The notes below the pieces were generated by a model. The model worked only from the letters and a program-made list of their open reading frames with translations. It was not told where the DNA came from and did not search any database. This document shows positions 46,643 to 55,201 of a stretch of 64,000 nt of DNA, piece after piece. Made by a program: the position numbers and the translations under genes. Origin of the DNA: Mauremys mutica (taxonomy: Eukaryota; Chordata; Testudines; Geoemydidae); assembly GCF_020497125.1 (NCBI RefSeq), contig NC_059084.1:35783949-35847948 (forward strand), given 5' to 3'. The first letter of the stretch is position 1. Every line of letters begins with the position of its first letter.

Positions 46643-49600
46643 CTAAAGATCCAGCCGATGAGGAGGTTTTCTGTCTCTAGGTGGATTACGGCGAACTACT
46701 GGTGTTGTTGCACCCGAAAGCACTAGGGGCTCAGGGTCCGCAGCACGAACAGGTGAGGAGGGGGTATCAGCTCGTGCTGGGCAAAGGGGTATCTCAGCCG
46801 CCAGCAGTAATGGAGGAGAACAGTCAGAAACAGGTGACTCGTGATTCGATCCCTCACCAGAAGAGGTGAAGTCAGACCCCTCAACTGCAGATGTGTCCTG
46901 AGGACTGGCATGACCTGGCAACAGCTGATCTACATGTCGCCGCCAGGTAAGATTCTCTGCAGTCCGGACTGTGTAGGAAACAGGTCCTGTTTGAGTGATG
47001 ACTGTGGCCGGAACCCATTTAGCTCTGGAAGTATAATTCCGAGCCAAAACTGGCTGTCCCGGGCTAAAGGTTCGGTCTTTTGCTCTGGGTGCCCGTCTGA
47101 TGACTTGATATTGCTGCTGATGTTGCACAATTTGTCGGGGTTCAGAAGGTTTCAGCAGATCAAAGCAAGTGCGCAGCTGTCGTCCCATCATTAGAAAGGC
47201 CGGAGATGCGTGGGTCGTAGCATGAGGTGTGCTTCTGTAGGAAAGTAAAAAGGTATCCAGACGCTTTTGAATGGAGTGATGTCCCCTTGCTGATTTCAAA
47301 GCGTTTTTCATTGTCTGCACAAATCTTTCAGCTAATCCGTTGGTGGACGGATGATATGGTGCTGACGTGATGTGGTGTATCCCATTTGCTTTCAGAACAT
47401 TTTGAAACTCCTGAGAAACGAACTGCGGTCCGTTGTCGCTCACAAGTTGTTCTGGCAGACCAAAACGACTAAAGAGTCCTCGTAGTTTTTGGATAGTACT
47501 CTCTGCAGAAGTGGACTGCATTATAGAGACTTCTGGCCATTTAGAATGGGCATCTATTGCCACCAAGAACATGCTTCCTTCAAGGGGGCCAGCAAAGTCA
47601 ACGTGAATACGTTGCCACGGGTTTTCAGGCCAGTCCCATGGGTGTAGGGGTGCCCACTGGGGTGCATTCCTCACACCCTGACATGACATACAAGCTTTTG
47701 CCTTCTCTTCAATAGCGCTGTCCAGTCCAGGCCACCAAAAATAGCTTCGTGCAATTTCCTTCATGCGCACTATTCCACAGTGACCGGAATGTAGCTGTTC
47801 TAACATCTGTGATCTCAGTGGTGGTGGAATAATGACACGTCTGCCCCACAACAAACAACCAGATTGGACCGATAACTCCGTCCGCTTGGACATGTAGGGA
47901 ACAAGGTCGGATGAGACCGGAGAGGTTTGTCGAGATGTTCCATGCATAACCAGGTCCATAACGTGGGACAATACTGGGTCAACGCGAGTTGCCTTCTTTA
48001 TCTGAGTAGCTGTGATGGGTGTATTCTCTACCTGTTCAAAGTAGAAGATTTCCTTGTGGGCACTATCGTGGTGTTTGACCAGCAAAGGCAACCTTGAGAG
48101 GCCATCTGCATTGCCGTGTAGAGTGGATTTCCGATATTTGATTTCATATGTGTGTGCTGAAAGTAACAATGCCCAACGTTGCATACGACTAGCAGCTAAT
48201 GGGGGAATGCCTGTGTAAGGTCCAAAAATTGATGTTAGAGGTCGATGGTCTGTGAGAAGAGTAAATTTTCGCCCAAACAGGTACTGATGAAACTTCCGAA
48301 TTCCAAAAACAATTCCTAATGCCTCACGTTCGATTTGGGCGTAGTTAGTTTCTGCTTTGCTTAGAGTGCGTGAAGCAAAAGCAATAGGTCTCTCTTCTCC
48401 TGAAGGCATAATATGTGACACGACTGCTCCCACTCCATAAGGGGAGGCATCGCAGGCCAATTGCAGTGGTAAGGATGGATCAAAGTGCGTTAGAACTTCA
48501 GAATTTAGCAATGCATCCTTAGCTTTGTTAAACGCAACATCACAGGCTTCAGTCCACTTCCAGGCCTTGTTCTGCCCAAGGAGCTCATGAAGTGGTTTTA
48601 GCAGTGTGGCTAACTGTGAGATGAACTTTCCATAATAGATCAGGAGTCCTAGAAACGAGCGCAGCTGGCTTACATTTCGAGGTGGGGGAGCCTCCACAAT
48701 AGCTTTAACTTTTGCAGGGGCCTTATGAAGACCTGCAGAATCAATGATGTGTCCCAAATATTCAACAGAGGGCTTGAAGAATTCACACTTGTCTTTGCGA
48801 ACTCGTAGGCCATACTCTTCCAGTCTTTGTAGGGTAGCCTCTAAATTCTTTAAGTGATCCTCTTCATTTCTTCCAGTGACCAGGATATCATCCAGATAGC
48901 ACTGAACTCCTGACAAGCCACACAAGATCTGGTCCATAGCCCTCTGGAACAGGGCGGGAGCAGATGTTATTCCGAAGGGTAGACGACAGTATCGATAAAG
49001 CCCCTTATGAGTCACAATAGTCAACAGCTCTTGGGACTTTTCATCGACATGCATCTGTAAATATGCTTGACTCAGATCAATCTTACTGAACTTTTGTCCC
49101 CCAGCCAGGCCTGCGAAGAGGTCATCGGTGCGGGGAAGTGGGTATTGCTCTGCACACAACACTGGGTTGACAGTGACTTTAAAATCACCGCAAATCCGGA
49201 GAGAGCCATCTTTCTTCACGATTGGAACGATAGGAGTGGCCCATGAGCTATGGGTAACTGGTATTAGGACTCCATTGGTGACCAGGCGCTCCAGGTCTGC
49301 TTCAACTTTTGGCCTGATGGCATATGGCACAGTTCGGGCTTTCAGATATTTTGGTGGACTGCCAGGTTTAATGTTCAATGTCACAGTGATTCCCTTCATA
49401 CTTCCCAAATCATCTCCAAAAACAGCAGCATGTTTCCTTAGTATAGGGGTTAGACTGGTTTCTTCTTTAGTCATCCGGTGCACTTCTGCCCAGTTCAGTT
49501 GAATCTTCCCAAGCCAAGACCTACCCATTAAGGCTGGGTAGTTACCTCTCACCACAAACAGTGGCAATTTAGCCACCTGTCCATTGAGCTCCACCTTAAC

Positions 49601-50617
49601 ATCAATAGTGCCCAGCATAGGCACAGCTTCTCCCGTATACGTCTTCAGAACAGTTTTTGTTGCCTTAAGCGGAAGATGCTGTAGCTTTTCTTTATACACA
49701 GTCTCGGAGATCAGTGAGACGGCTGCACCGGTGTTCAGTTCCATGCGTATACGTTTGCCATCCAATAACGGGGTTACCCAGTATTCATGTGAGCCCATTG
49801 CCAAAGACAAAACATGCAGTGGCACTTCCTCTTGCGATGAGGTGTCACCTTGATCATCCTGGGTCTGCTCCAGGGTATGCAGGGTTCCTCTTTTTGTCGG
49901 CCAGACCACAGGCCTCTTTTTCTTTTGTTTACAGGCACACTCAATGTGTCCCTTTTTGCCACAGTGTCGACACACCAGGTCCTTACACCAGCATTCTGAT
50001 GCCTGGTGACCCGGCTTACCACACCGGTAACATTCTTGACTCTGCACAGTTTTGTGGGTCGGTTCTTGTGACACTTTTTGCACCCTAGGGGGTGCACCGA
50101 TGTATTGTGCCTCCCTTGTAGCCAGTTCCATGGAGACAGCAATATCAACAGCCTTCTGTAAGGTAAGCTGAGCCTCTGTCAGTAGGCGCTTCCGTATAGC
50201 TTCACTGTACAGGCCACACACTAACCTGTCACGCAGGGCATCATGTAACATTTCTTTAAATTCACAGTGTTCTGCTAGCTTTTTTAAAATGGCTACAAAT
50301 TGTACAACTGTTTCATCTTCCTTTTGGTCTCTTTTGTGGAACCTATATCTTTCAGCAATTACCAGTGGTTTTGGGGAGAAATGAGACCCCAGGATTTCCA
50401 CAATGTCACTGTAAGATTTAGTCTCAGGCTTAACAGGGTGTAGTAAGCTGCGTAGCAGAGAGTAGGTTTTAGCCCCTACAACAGTTAAGAATATTGGCAC
50501 CTTCTTCGCTTCTGTAATGTCATTTGCAATACCAAAAAGCTCAAAACGCTCAGTATACACATGCCACTGCTCTGTATTCTCATCAAAAGGCTCCAGGGGC
50601 CTGGTCAGAGTAGCCAT
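46643..50617 (-). CDS. Gypsy gag-pol polyprotein, protease site mutated
   Basis: One uninterrupted frame of 1324 codons from ATG 50617. Gag (about 1-230) ends in two CCHC zinc knuckles (CYRCGKPGHQASEC and CRHCGKKGHIECAC). The protease follows, but its catalytic motif reads NTG at residue 295 (MELNTGAAVSL) where the sibling copy at 55014 has DTG. RT has FSKIDLSQAYLQM and the YLDD box (about 572). RNase H shows ACDASPYGVGAV, IEREAL and LTDHRPL. Integrase has the HHCC finger (HSGHC...CMSCQ) and D-D-35-E (HVDFAGP, VSDNGPQF, NGLAERF near 1005, 1061 and 1097). Gag and pol share one frame, so no frameshifting is needed. Intact apart from the D-to-N change, which should prevent polyprotein processing. 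Confidence 0.95.
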   Translation of the reverse strand: MATLTRPLEPFDENTEQWHVYTERFELFGIANDITEAKKVPIFLTVVGAKTYSLLRSLLHPVKPETKSYSDIVEILGSHFSPKPLVIAERYRFHKRDQKEDETVVQFVAILKKLAEHCEFKEMLHDALRDRLVCGLYSEAIRKRLLTEAQLTLQKAVDIAVSMELATREAQYIGAPPRVQKVSQEPTHKTVQSQECYRCGKPGHQASECWCKDLVCRHCGKKGHIECACKQKKKRPVVWPTKRGTLHTLEQTQDDQGDTSSQEEVPLHVLSLAMGSHEYWVTPLLDGKRIRMELNTGAAVSLISETVYKEKLQHLPLKATKTVLKTYTGEAVPMLGTIDVKVELNGQVAKLPLFVVRGNYPALMGRSWLGKIQLNWAEVHRMTKEETSLTPILRKHAAVFGDDLGSMKGITVTLNIKPGSPPKYLKARTVPYAIRPKVEADLERLVTNGVLIPVTHSSWATPIVPIVKKDGSLRICGDFKVTVNPVLCAEQYPLPRTDDLFAGLAGGQKFSKIDLSQAYLQMHVDEKSQELLTIVTHKGLYRYCRLPFGITSAPALFQRAMDQILCGLSGVQCYLDDILVTGRNEEDHLKNLEATLQRLEEYGLRVRKDKCEFFKPSVEYLGHIIDSAGLHKAPAKVKAIVEAPPPRNVSQLRSFLGLLIYYGKFISQLATLLKPLHELLGQNKAWKWTEACDVAFNKAKDALLNSEVLTHFDPSLPLQLACDASPYGVGAVVSHIMPSGEERPIAFASRTLSKAETNYAQIEREALGIVFGIRKFHQYLFGRKFTLLTDHRPLTSIFGPYTGIPPLAASRMQRWALLLSAHTYEIKYRKSTLHGNADGLSRLPLLVKHHDSAHKEIFYFEQVENTPITATQIKKATRVDPVLSHVMDLVMHGTSRQTSPVSSDLVPYMSKRTELSVQSGCLLWGRRVIIPPPLRSQMLEQLHSGHCGIVRMKEIARSYFWWPGLDSAIEEKAKACMSCQGVRNAPQWAPLHPWDWPENPWQRIHVDFAGPLEGSMFLVAIDAHSKWPEVSIMQSTSAESTIQKLRGLFSRFGLPEQLVSDNGPQFVSQEFQNVLKANGIHHITSAPYHPSTNGLAERFVQTMKNALKSARGHHSIQKRLDTFLLSYRSTPHATTHASPAFLMMGRQLRTCFDLLKPSEPRQIVQHQQQYQVIRRAPRAKDRTFSPGQPVLARNYTSRAKWVPATVITQTGPVSYTVRTAENLTWRRHVDQLLPGHASPQDTSAVEGSDFTSSGEGSNHESPVSDCSPPLLLAAEIPLCPARADTPSSPVRAADPEPLVLSGATTPVVRRNPPRDRKPPHRLDL

Positions 50618-50720
50618 GATTTTTAGTTTCACTTTCACAGTCAGTGCAAAGAAGCAGCTTTTTTCCTTTGTTTGGTCTTTACCTTGACTTCTACTTCCTT
50701 CTGTTACTGGAGCAGCACCG

Positions 50721-50740
50721 GAATCCCATCCTCGTCGCCA
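50721..50740 (-). promoter_or_regulatory. Gypsy primer binding site, tRNA-Ser(GCU)
   Basis: One base inside the 5' LTR the minus strand reads TGGCGACGAGGATGGGATTC. This is complementary over 20 nt to the 3' end (with CCA) of vertebrate tRNA-Ser(GCU) as I recall it. It primes minus-strand DNA synthesis. The older sibling at 55203 has the same site with a small change. Confidence 0.85.
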
Positions 50741-50741
50741 G

Positions 50742-50932
50742 TGTTAAATACTTGGGGCAGCCGGTGTAGGAAGCAATCACTTGAGGCCAGAGAGCAGGCA
50801 GCTAACCAAAACCTCCATTTTATTTACATATATACAGAGAGCTCCTCAACCGGTTGGAACCGGTTGAGCTAACCCATAATAATCTAACTCAGTTGCCATA
50901 GCAACAAAACCATGACAACCAAATACACAACA
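50742..50932 (-). repeat. 5' LTR of the young Gypsy element
   Basis: 191 bp, carrying promoter and transcription start for the element. It is nearly identical to 46322-46512 (2 differences), which dates the insertion as recent on the scale of this window. Confidence 0.93.
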
Positions 50933-50937
50933 GCTTG

Positions 50938-51127
50938 CTGTGTGCTCCACAATCTCTGTGAGAGCAAGGGGGAGACCTTTATGGCGGGATGGGAGGTTGA
51001 GGCAAATCGCCTGGCTGCTGATTACGCTCAGCCAGACAGCCGTGCCGATAGAAGATCCCAGCGGGAAGCGCTGTGCTTCCGGGAGGCTTTGAAAGCTAGG
51101 TTCCTCGGAGAGCAGGGTAACCTATGA
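50938..51127 (+). pseudogene. HARBI1-like transposase, C-terminal part
   Basis: The last 62 codons of the transposase follow the Gypsy target duplication: CVLHNLCESKGE, the C-terminal helix region usual in HARBI1 proteins, then a charged tail ending FLGEQGNL. The phase at 50938 matches that at 46321, so the target gene was open across the site before the insertion. Counted from ATG 45240 the original protein would be 423 residues, a normal family length. Confidence 0.9.
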
Positions 51128-52029
51128 CTGTCCACTTGATTTACAGAGAAGCTGAACCTGAGCCTGTTTCAGTGACTGTTGACTTCGATCTGCAGTTACA
51201 TACCCCGTTCTGCAGGTTTCCCCCCTTCCAACACACGTTTTAAAATAAAGTTAATTGAACACTGATTATTAACAAAGTTTTCTTTAATTATGAATTCCTG
51301 TTCTAGGGTTGAAACATGGACGCAGACTGTGGTGGGTACGGTGTGCACTGATGTACAGACCGCTTCTACACTAGAGGAATGACAGGCTCCTGCTCCTACA
51401 GCGGTCTCTGGGGGGAGGACAGTTGCGGGTAGGTGTGCAGGAAGGGGTGGGTTTGCAGGAAGGGGTGAGGGGTGCCGTCTTTGGGACGGAGTTTGGATGC
51501 AGGCTCTGGGCTGGGGGTTGGGGCGTAGGAAGGGGTGAGGGGTGTGTGGGAAGGGTGAGTATGTGTCCATGGATGAGGGCTCTTGCTGGGGCTCAGGGCA
51601 TCGGAGAGGCTCGTGGCTAGGGTGGAAGGGCATGGTAGGCCAGCCTGCCTTGCCATTTGTGGATGGCAGGCGCTAGGACCCTGGGGCGGCATACACCTCA
51701 CAGACTGACCCTGGTGCCTAGTGACTGCGGTCTGTGTGTGTCCTGCTGTTGATCCTGCCCCCAAGTCTGTACCCTGGTAATGGAGGCTGTCCTATGCAAT
51801 TAAAAAAACCCTCCCCCCCCCTTTACACAAAGTCTTGTGACAAGAAAAACGGGACGGAAACAGTGAATAACAACAAACTACTTTTAATACTCAACTACAC
51901 AGTGGGGGGATGAAAGTTGGATTTGGGACTGGGTGATCCAAGAAGGGAAGCACTTCTCAAATTTTATGGCATCAGAGCTGTGTGGTACATGAGCGCTCAG
52001 CTGGGGTGCAGTGACAGTTTTCACGGCCC

Positions 52030-52427
52030 CTAGCGCCCCTCCTTCTTGTGATTTTGGGTGGGGGGGGGGACAGGACTTTGTGGCGGGGGATTGCGGTTGC
52101 AGATACAGTGCAGGGGGGCTCTCTTCTCCTGCCTGCGGTCCTGCAGAACATCTACAAGGCGCCGGAGCGTGTCCGTTTGCTCCCTCATTAGCCCAAGCAG
52201 CGTTTGAGTCGCCTGCTGGTCTTTCTGCCGCCACCTGTCCTCCCGTTCGATGTGTGAGCGCTGGTGCTGACATAGGGTCTCCCTCCACTGTCTCTGCTCG
52301 GCCGCCTCGGCTCTGGAGCAGGCCATCAGTTCCGAGAACATGTCGTCCCTAGTCTTTTTCTTTCGCCGCCTAATCTGCGCCAGCCTCTGTGAGGGGGATG
52401 GCGGGGCAGTTCGTGAAAGAGCCGCAG
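52030..52427 (-). CDS. Harbinger Myb/SANT-like protein, exon 2
   Basis: C-terminal exon, 398 nt, of the Harbinger accessory protein. A clear acceptor ('cttcctttttcccatcacacag') precedes it at 52428. The first residues are Pro/Ser-rich, followed by the basic LAQIRRRKKKTRDDMF motif and a long charged helix, probably coiled coil (RQWRETLCQHQRSHIERE, then LLGLMREQTDTLRRLVDVL). In this protein class that region mediates oligomerisation or transposase contact, which is inference. It ends at a TAG (52030-52032). The phase fits exon 1 exactly. Confidence 0.78.
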
Positions 52428-52892
52428 CTGTGTGATGGGAAAAAGGAAGTGATTTCCTTGAAAAGATACATGTTTGCGAACACTGAACACAGTCTACTCA
52501 GTTTCTGTGAACAAGACCATACAGGGATCCTAGTCTCACGAGCTCTCAGGACAAGTTCGAGATTTCAGAATACGCTTTCAGTGGCTGCGGTCTTGCACCG
52601 GAGATCGGACAAGCGGGGCGGTACAGCTGAATCCGTTTATCAGCCAGGCCTGGTAAGCCCTACACTATAGGCTGCTTAACAGTTAATGGATAGCTGTGCC
52701 CTCCCGCAGAAGGTAATCTGGAAAGCATAAAGTCTGACCCTGTTTCAGCCCCTCGCGGCTGTGCCCGGGAAAGATCACTGTATGCTTTTCCTCTGCGGCC
52801 TCCAACGCGTGGCTGTTAAACGAAGGTCTTTGCTATGCAAAGTAAAAGTCAAGCATTCACAATAGTAACAGTACACTAATTGCCCTACTTAG

Positions 52893-53195
52893 ATGCAGCA
52901 GTCGCCGAACGACATTACCCTGAGGCGGGTCACTCGGAGAGAGAGAGAGAGGATGCTGCGAGAATCCCTGCACAGACCAGGACCGTATGCAGCCATGCTG
53001 GTGGAGGCAATGATTCCGCTTTACGTGAGGATGGCCTGGCGCGGAAGAGTGTGCTTCCACGGAGCACCAAATAAGGCACCTCTCCCCAGGAACCTCCTGC
53101 GGAGGCTTTTCGAGCACCTCTACGAGAGCTTCGTGGAAGTGTCCCAAGAGGATTTCTCTTCCATCCCTATATGTATGGACCTTCTTTTTATATAG
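52893..53195 (+). CDS. Unassigned ORF inside the Harbinger intron
   Basis: A 100-codon ATG frame on the strand opposite the Myb-like gene, inside its intron. The sequence is basic (RRVTRRERERMLRESL) with a hydrophobic middle (YAAMLVEAMIPLYVRMAW) and an amphipathic segment (LLRRLFEHLYESFVEV). It is preceded by 'ccctacttag', a possible splice acceptor, and followed by AATAAA at about 53254. I recognise no domain. It could be a third Harbinger-encoded product, a terminal exon of the + strand transcript, or chance. Confidence 0.35.
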   Translation: MQQSPNDITLRRVTRRERERMLRESLHRPGPYAAMLVEAMIPLYVRMAWRGRVCFHGAPNKAPLPRNLLRRLFEHLYESFVEVSQEDFSSIPICMDLLFI

Positions 53196-53284
53196 TTTTA
53201 TATGGACAACTTTTTAGCTAGTTTTTATATAGTATATATTCCTGTTTTTTAAGAAATAAATGTTTCCATGTTTATAACACTTAC

Positions 53285-53861
53285 CGACTGATCCTTCCCC
53301 TGATTCTGAGTCTGGGTTAACGGCCGGGGAGGGTTGGTAGGGGATCTCTGTGAGGGTGATGAAGAGATCCTGGCTGTCGGGGAAAGCGGTATTGTAAGCG
53401 CTGTCGCCTGCGCCGTCCTCCACAAACCCTTCCTCATCTTCCCCATCGGCGAACATCGCCGAGGAACTGCCCGTCGACACTATGCCATCCTCAGAGTCCA
53501 CGGTCACTGGTGGGGCAGTGGTGGCAGACCCACCTAGAATGGCATGCAGTACCTCGTAGAAGCGGCATGTCTGGGGCTGGGCTCCGGAGCGTCCGTTTGC
53601 CGCTCTGACTTTTTGGTAGCCTTGTCTCAGGTCCTTGATTTTCACGCGGCACTGCGTTGTATCCCGGCTGTATCCTCTGAGTGCCATGGCTTTGGAGACC
53701 TTCTCATAGGTCTTTGCATTCCGTTTGTTGAAGCGCAGCTCCGAAAGCACAGACTCATCGCCCCACACAGCGATCAGATCCAGGACTTCCCGGTCTGTCC
53801 ATGCTGGGGACCTCTTTCTATTCTGGGATTGCATGGACTCCTCTGCTGGAGAGCTCTGCAT
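53285..53861 (-). CDS. Harbinger Myb/SANT-like protein, exon 1
   Basis: 577 nt from ATG 53861, the first Met before the domain. A Myb/SANT-like three-helix DNA-binding domain spans about residues 16-100 (RSPAWTDREVLDLIAVWGDE, YEKVSKAMALRGYSR, CRVKIKDLRQGYQKVR). An acidic stretch follows (FADGEDEEGFVEDGAGD) with PDSQDLFITLTEIP. A GTAAGT donor lies at 53279-53284. Joined to 52030-52427 through an 857-nt intron, the total is 975 nt or 324 residues with no stops. In Harbinger systems this protein binds the transposon ends and helps transposase enter the nucleus. If the intron were retained the frame would stop at 53214. Confidence 0.85.
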
Positions 53862-54254
53862 CGTTGCAGGTGCTGCTGAGCTCGCCCCGATGTCCAACCA
53901 GGAATTGAGATTCAAACTGGCCAGACAGGAAAAGGAATTCAAATTTTCCCGGGTCGTTTCCTGTGTGGCTGGTCAGAGAATCCAAACTTGGACTGCTGTC
54001 CAGAGCGTCAACAGAGTGGTGCACTGTGGGATAGCTCCCGGAGCTACTAAGTTCGATTTGCATCCACACCTAGCCTAATTCGAGATAGCCATGTCGAATT
54101 TAGCGCTACTCCCCTCGTCGGGGTGGAGTACCGAATTCGAACTAAAGGGCCCTCTAGGTCGAATTAAACGGCTTCCTGGTGTGGACGGTTGAGCGGTTAA
54201 TTCGAATTAACGCTGCTAAATTCGATTTAAAGTCCTAGTGTAGACCAGGCCTAA

Positions 54255-54883
54255 CTTACATCCACTGGGGATCTGACCCATTTTGACCTGGGATATCAGG
54301 AACTACAGGTGCCCATGTCTCATTCACTTGCCCTGAACTGAAATCTAGTAAACACTGCATTCCATTCTCAAAAAACCCATTACCATTTTTGAAAGAGATG
54401 TTTCCCCTCCCTCAATCAATTTAGAAAGTGTTTTGCTGTCTTGAAACACAGGAAAGTAAAATAAAGCACAAAGTATCTGTCATTCCCTCCTCGTATACCA
54501 GGCATCCTCGGCAGGAGAAGAGCAGCCAGACCACGAGGTGCCTACTCACACTTTGATCTTGTAGGCCAGGTGTTTAGGCACATAAAGGTGCAGACGGGAA
54601 CCTAGGGGGACTTTCCAAAGCACCTGAACAGATGAAGTGCCTAACTCCCATTGGATGTTACATGGCTATCATCTTTTGGCACTTTTGAAAATCCCATTGA
54701 GGCCCAGATCCTCAAGGTATTTAGATGCCTAGCTCCCATTGATTTCAATGGGACTTAGATGACAATGTGTCTATGTGCATCTTCAGGCACCAAAATACCC
54801 TCCATGTAGTGACCTCAGGTGTCTATCCACATTTATTCCTTCAATGGAGCAGGAGTAGCCCATTATGTAGGCATTGTTTACAG
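54255..54883. other. Intergenic between Harbinger and OR fragment
   Basis: Contains old dispersed repeats ('acatccactggggatctgaccc' near 54260 and 'ggcccagatcctcaaggtatttag' near 54700). No gene. Confidence 0.5.
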
Positions 54884-55011
54884 ATGTTTCACATGGCCAT
54901 CAAGAGGTAGGTGAACAAGAATAGCAGGAAGAGAGAGATCAGTAAATACCGAGAGCCAAGGAAGCCAAGCAGAACAAATTCCTTCACATTAGTTTGATTT
55001 CCCTTCACCAT
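54884..55011 (-). pseudogene. Olfactory receptor start fragment
   Basis: The minus strand encodes about 42 residues that match the start of the OR at 39792-40718: MVKGNQTNVKEFVLLGF, then SLFLLFLFTYLL. An in-frame TGA then stands where TM1 should show GN, and homology fades. Everything after TM1 is missing. The ATG (55009-55011 on the + strand) lies inside the CATTG target duplication of the Gypsy copy beginning at 55014. Matching 5' flanking sequence resumes at 61545, beyond the retrotransposon. Confidence 0.88.
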
Positions 55012-55013
55012 TG

Positions 55014-55201
55014 TGTTGTGTATTTGGTTGTCATGGTTTTTGTTCCTATGGCAACTGTGTTAGATTATTAGGGGATAGCCCAGCCAGCTTCGGCCAGTTA
55101 GGGGAGCTCTGTGTCTGTAAATAAATGGTAGTTTTGTTAGCTGTCTGCTTTCTGGCCTCAAGTGATTTCTTCCTAAACTGGCTGCCCCCAAGGATATAAC
55201 A
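55014..55201 (+). repeat. 5' LTR of the decayed Gypsy copy
   Basis: 188 bp, TGTTGTG...ATAACA. It shares overall layout with the LTRs of the young copy but is clearly diverged from them, so the two copies come from different source elements. Confidence 0.9.

Larger units (their letters stand above)
46322..50932 (-). mobile_element. Ty3/Gypsy LTR retrotransposon, young
   Basis: A complete 4611-bp element in reverse orientation. LTRs are 191 bp (46322-46512 and 50742-50932), start TGTTG, end AACA, and differ at 2 positions, about 1%. Perfect 5-bp target duplications GCTTG lie at 46317-46321 and 50933-50937. The primer site (50721-50740) and a polypurine tract (46513-46527) are in place. Gene order PR-RT-RNaseH-IN and the K02A2.6-like wording suggest the Mag-type branch, which is an inference. 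It interrupts the Harbinger transposase. Confidence 0.96.
44862..54251. mobile_element. PIF/Harbinger DNA transposon (hosting Gypsy)
   Basis: TAA target duplications lie at 44859-44861 and 54252-54254. The ends are inverted repeats around GTCTACACTA: 'gggtacgtctacactac' at the left, 'ctagtgtagaccaggcc' at the right. Subterminal regions share further inverted words such as 'agctatcccacag'. Without the 4611-bp Gypsy insertion and its 5-bp duplication the element is about 4.77 kb. It carries the two genes expected of an autonomous Harbinger: a DDE transposase (+ strand) and a Myb/SANT-like partner (- strand). Both frames are otherwise intact, so the transposon was probably still competent until the retrotransposon landed. 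A G-rich tract at 51420-51640 lies between the genes. Confidence 0.93.

Noticed and set aside
46841..47194. Possible env-like third ORF at the 3' end of the Gypsy element
   Set aside because: It is antisense to the end of gag-pol, with no signal peptide or membrane anchor; the element shows no env gene.
49128..50148. ORFs of 89-124 codons on both strands within the young Gypsy element
   Set aside because: Shadows of the gag-pol frame; the zinc knuckle and protease motifs exist only in the gag-pol frame.
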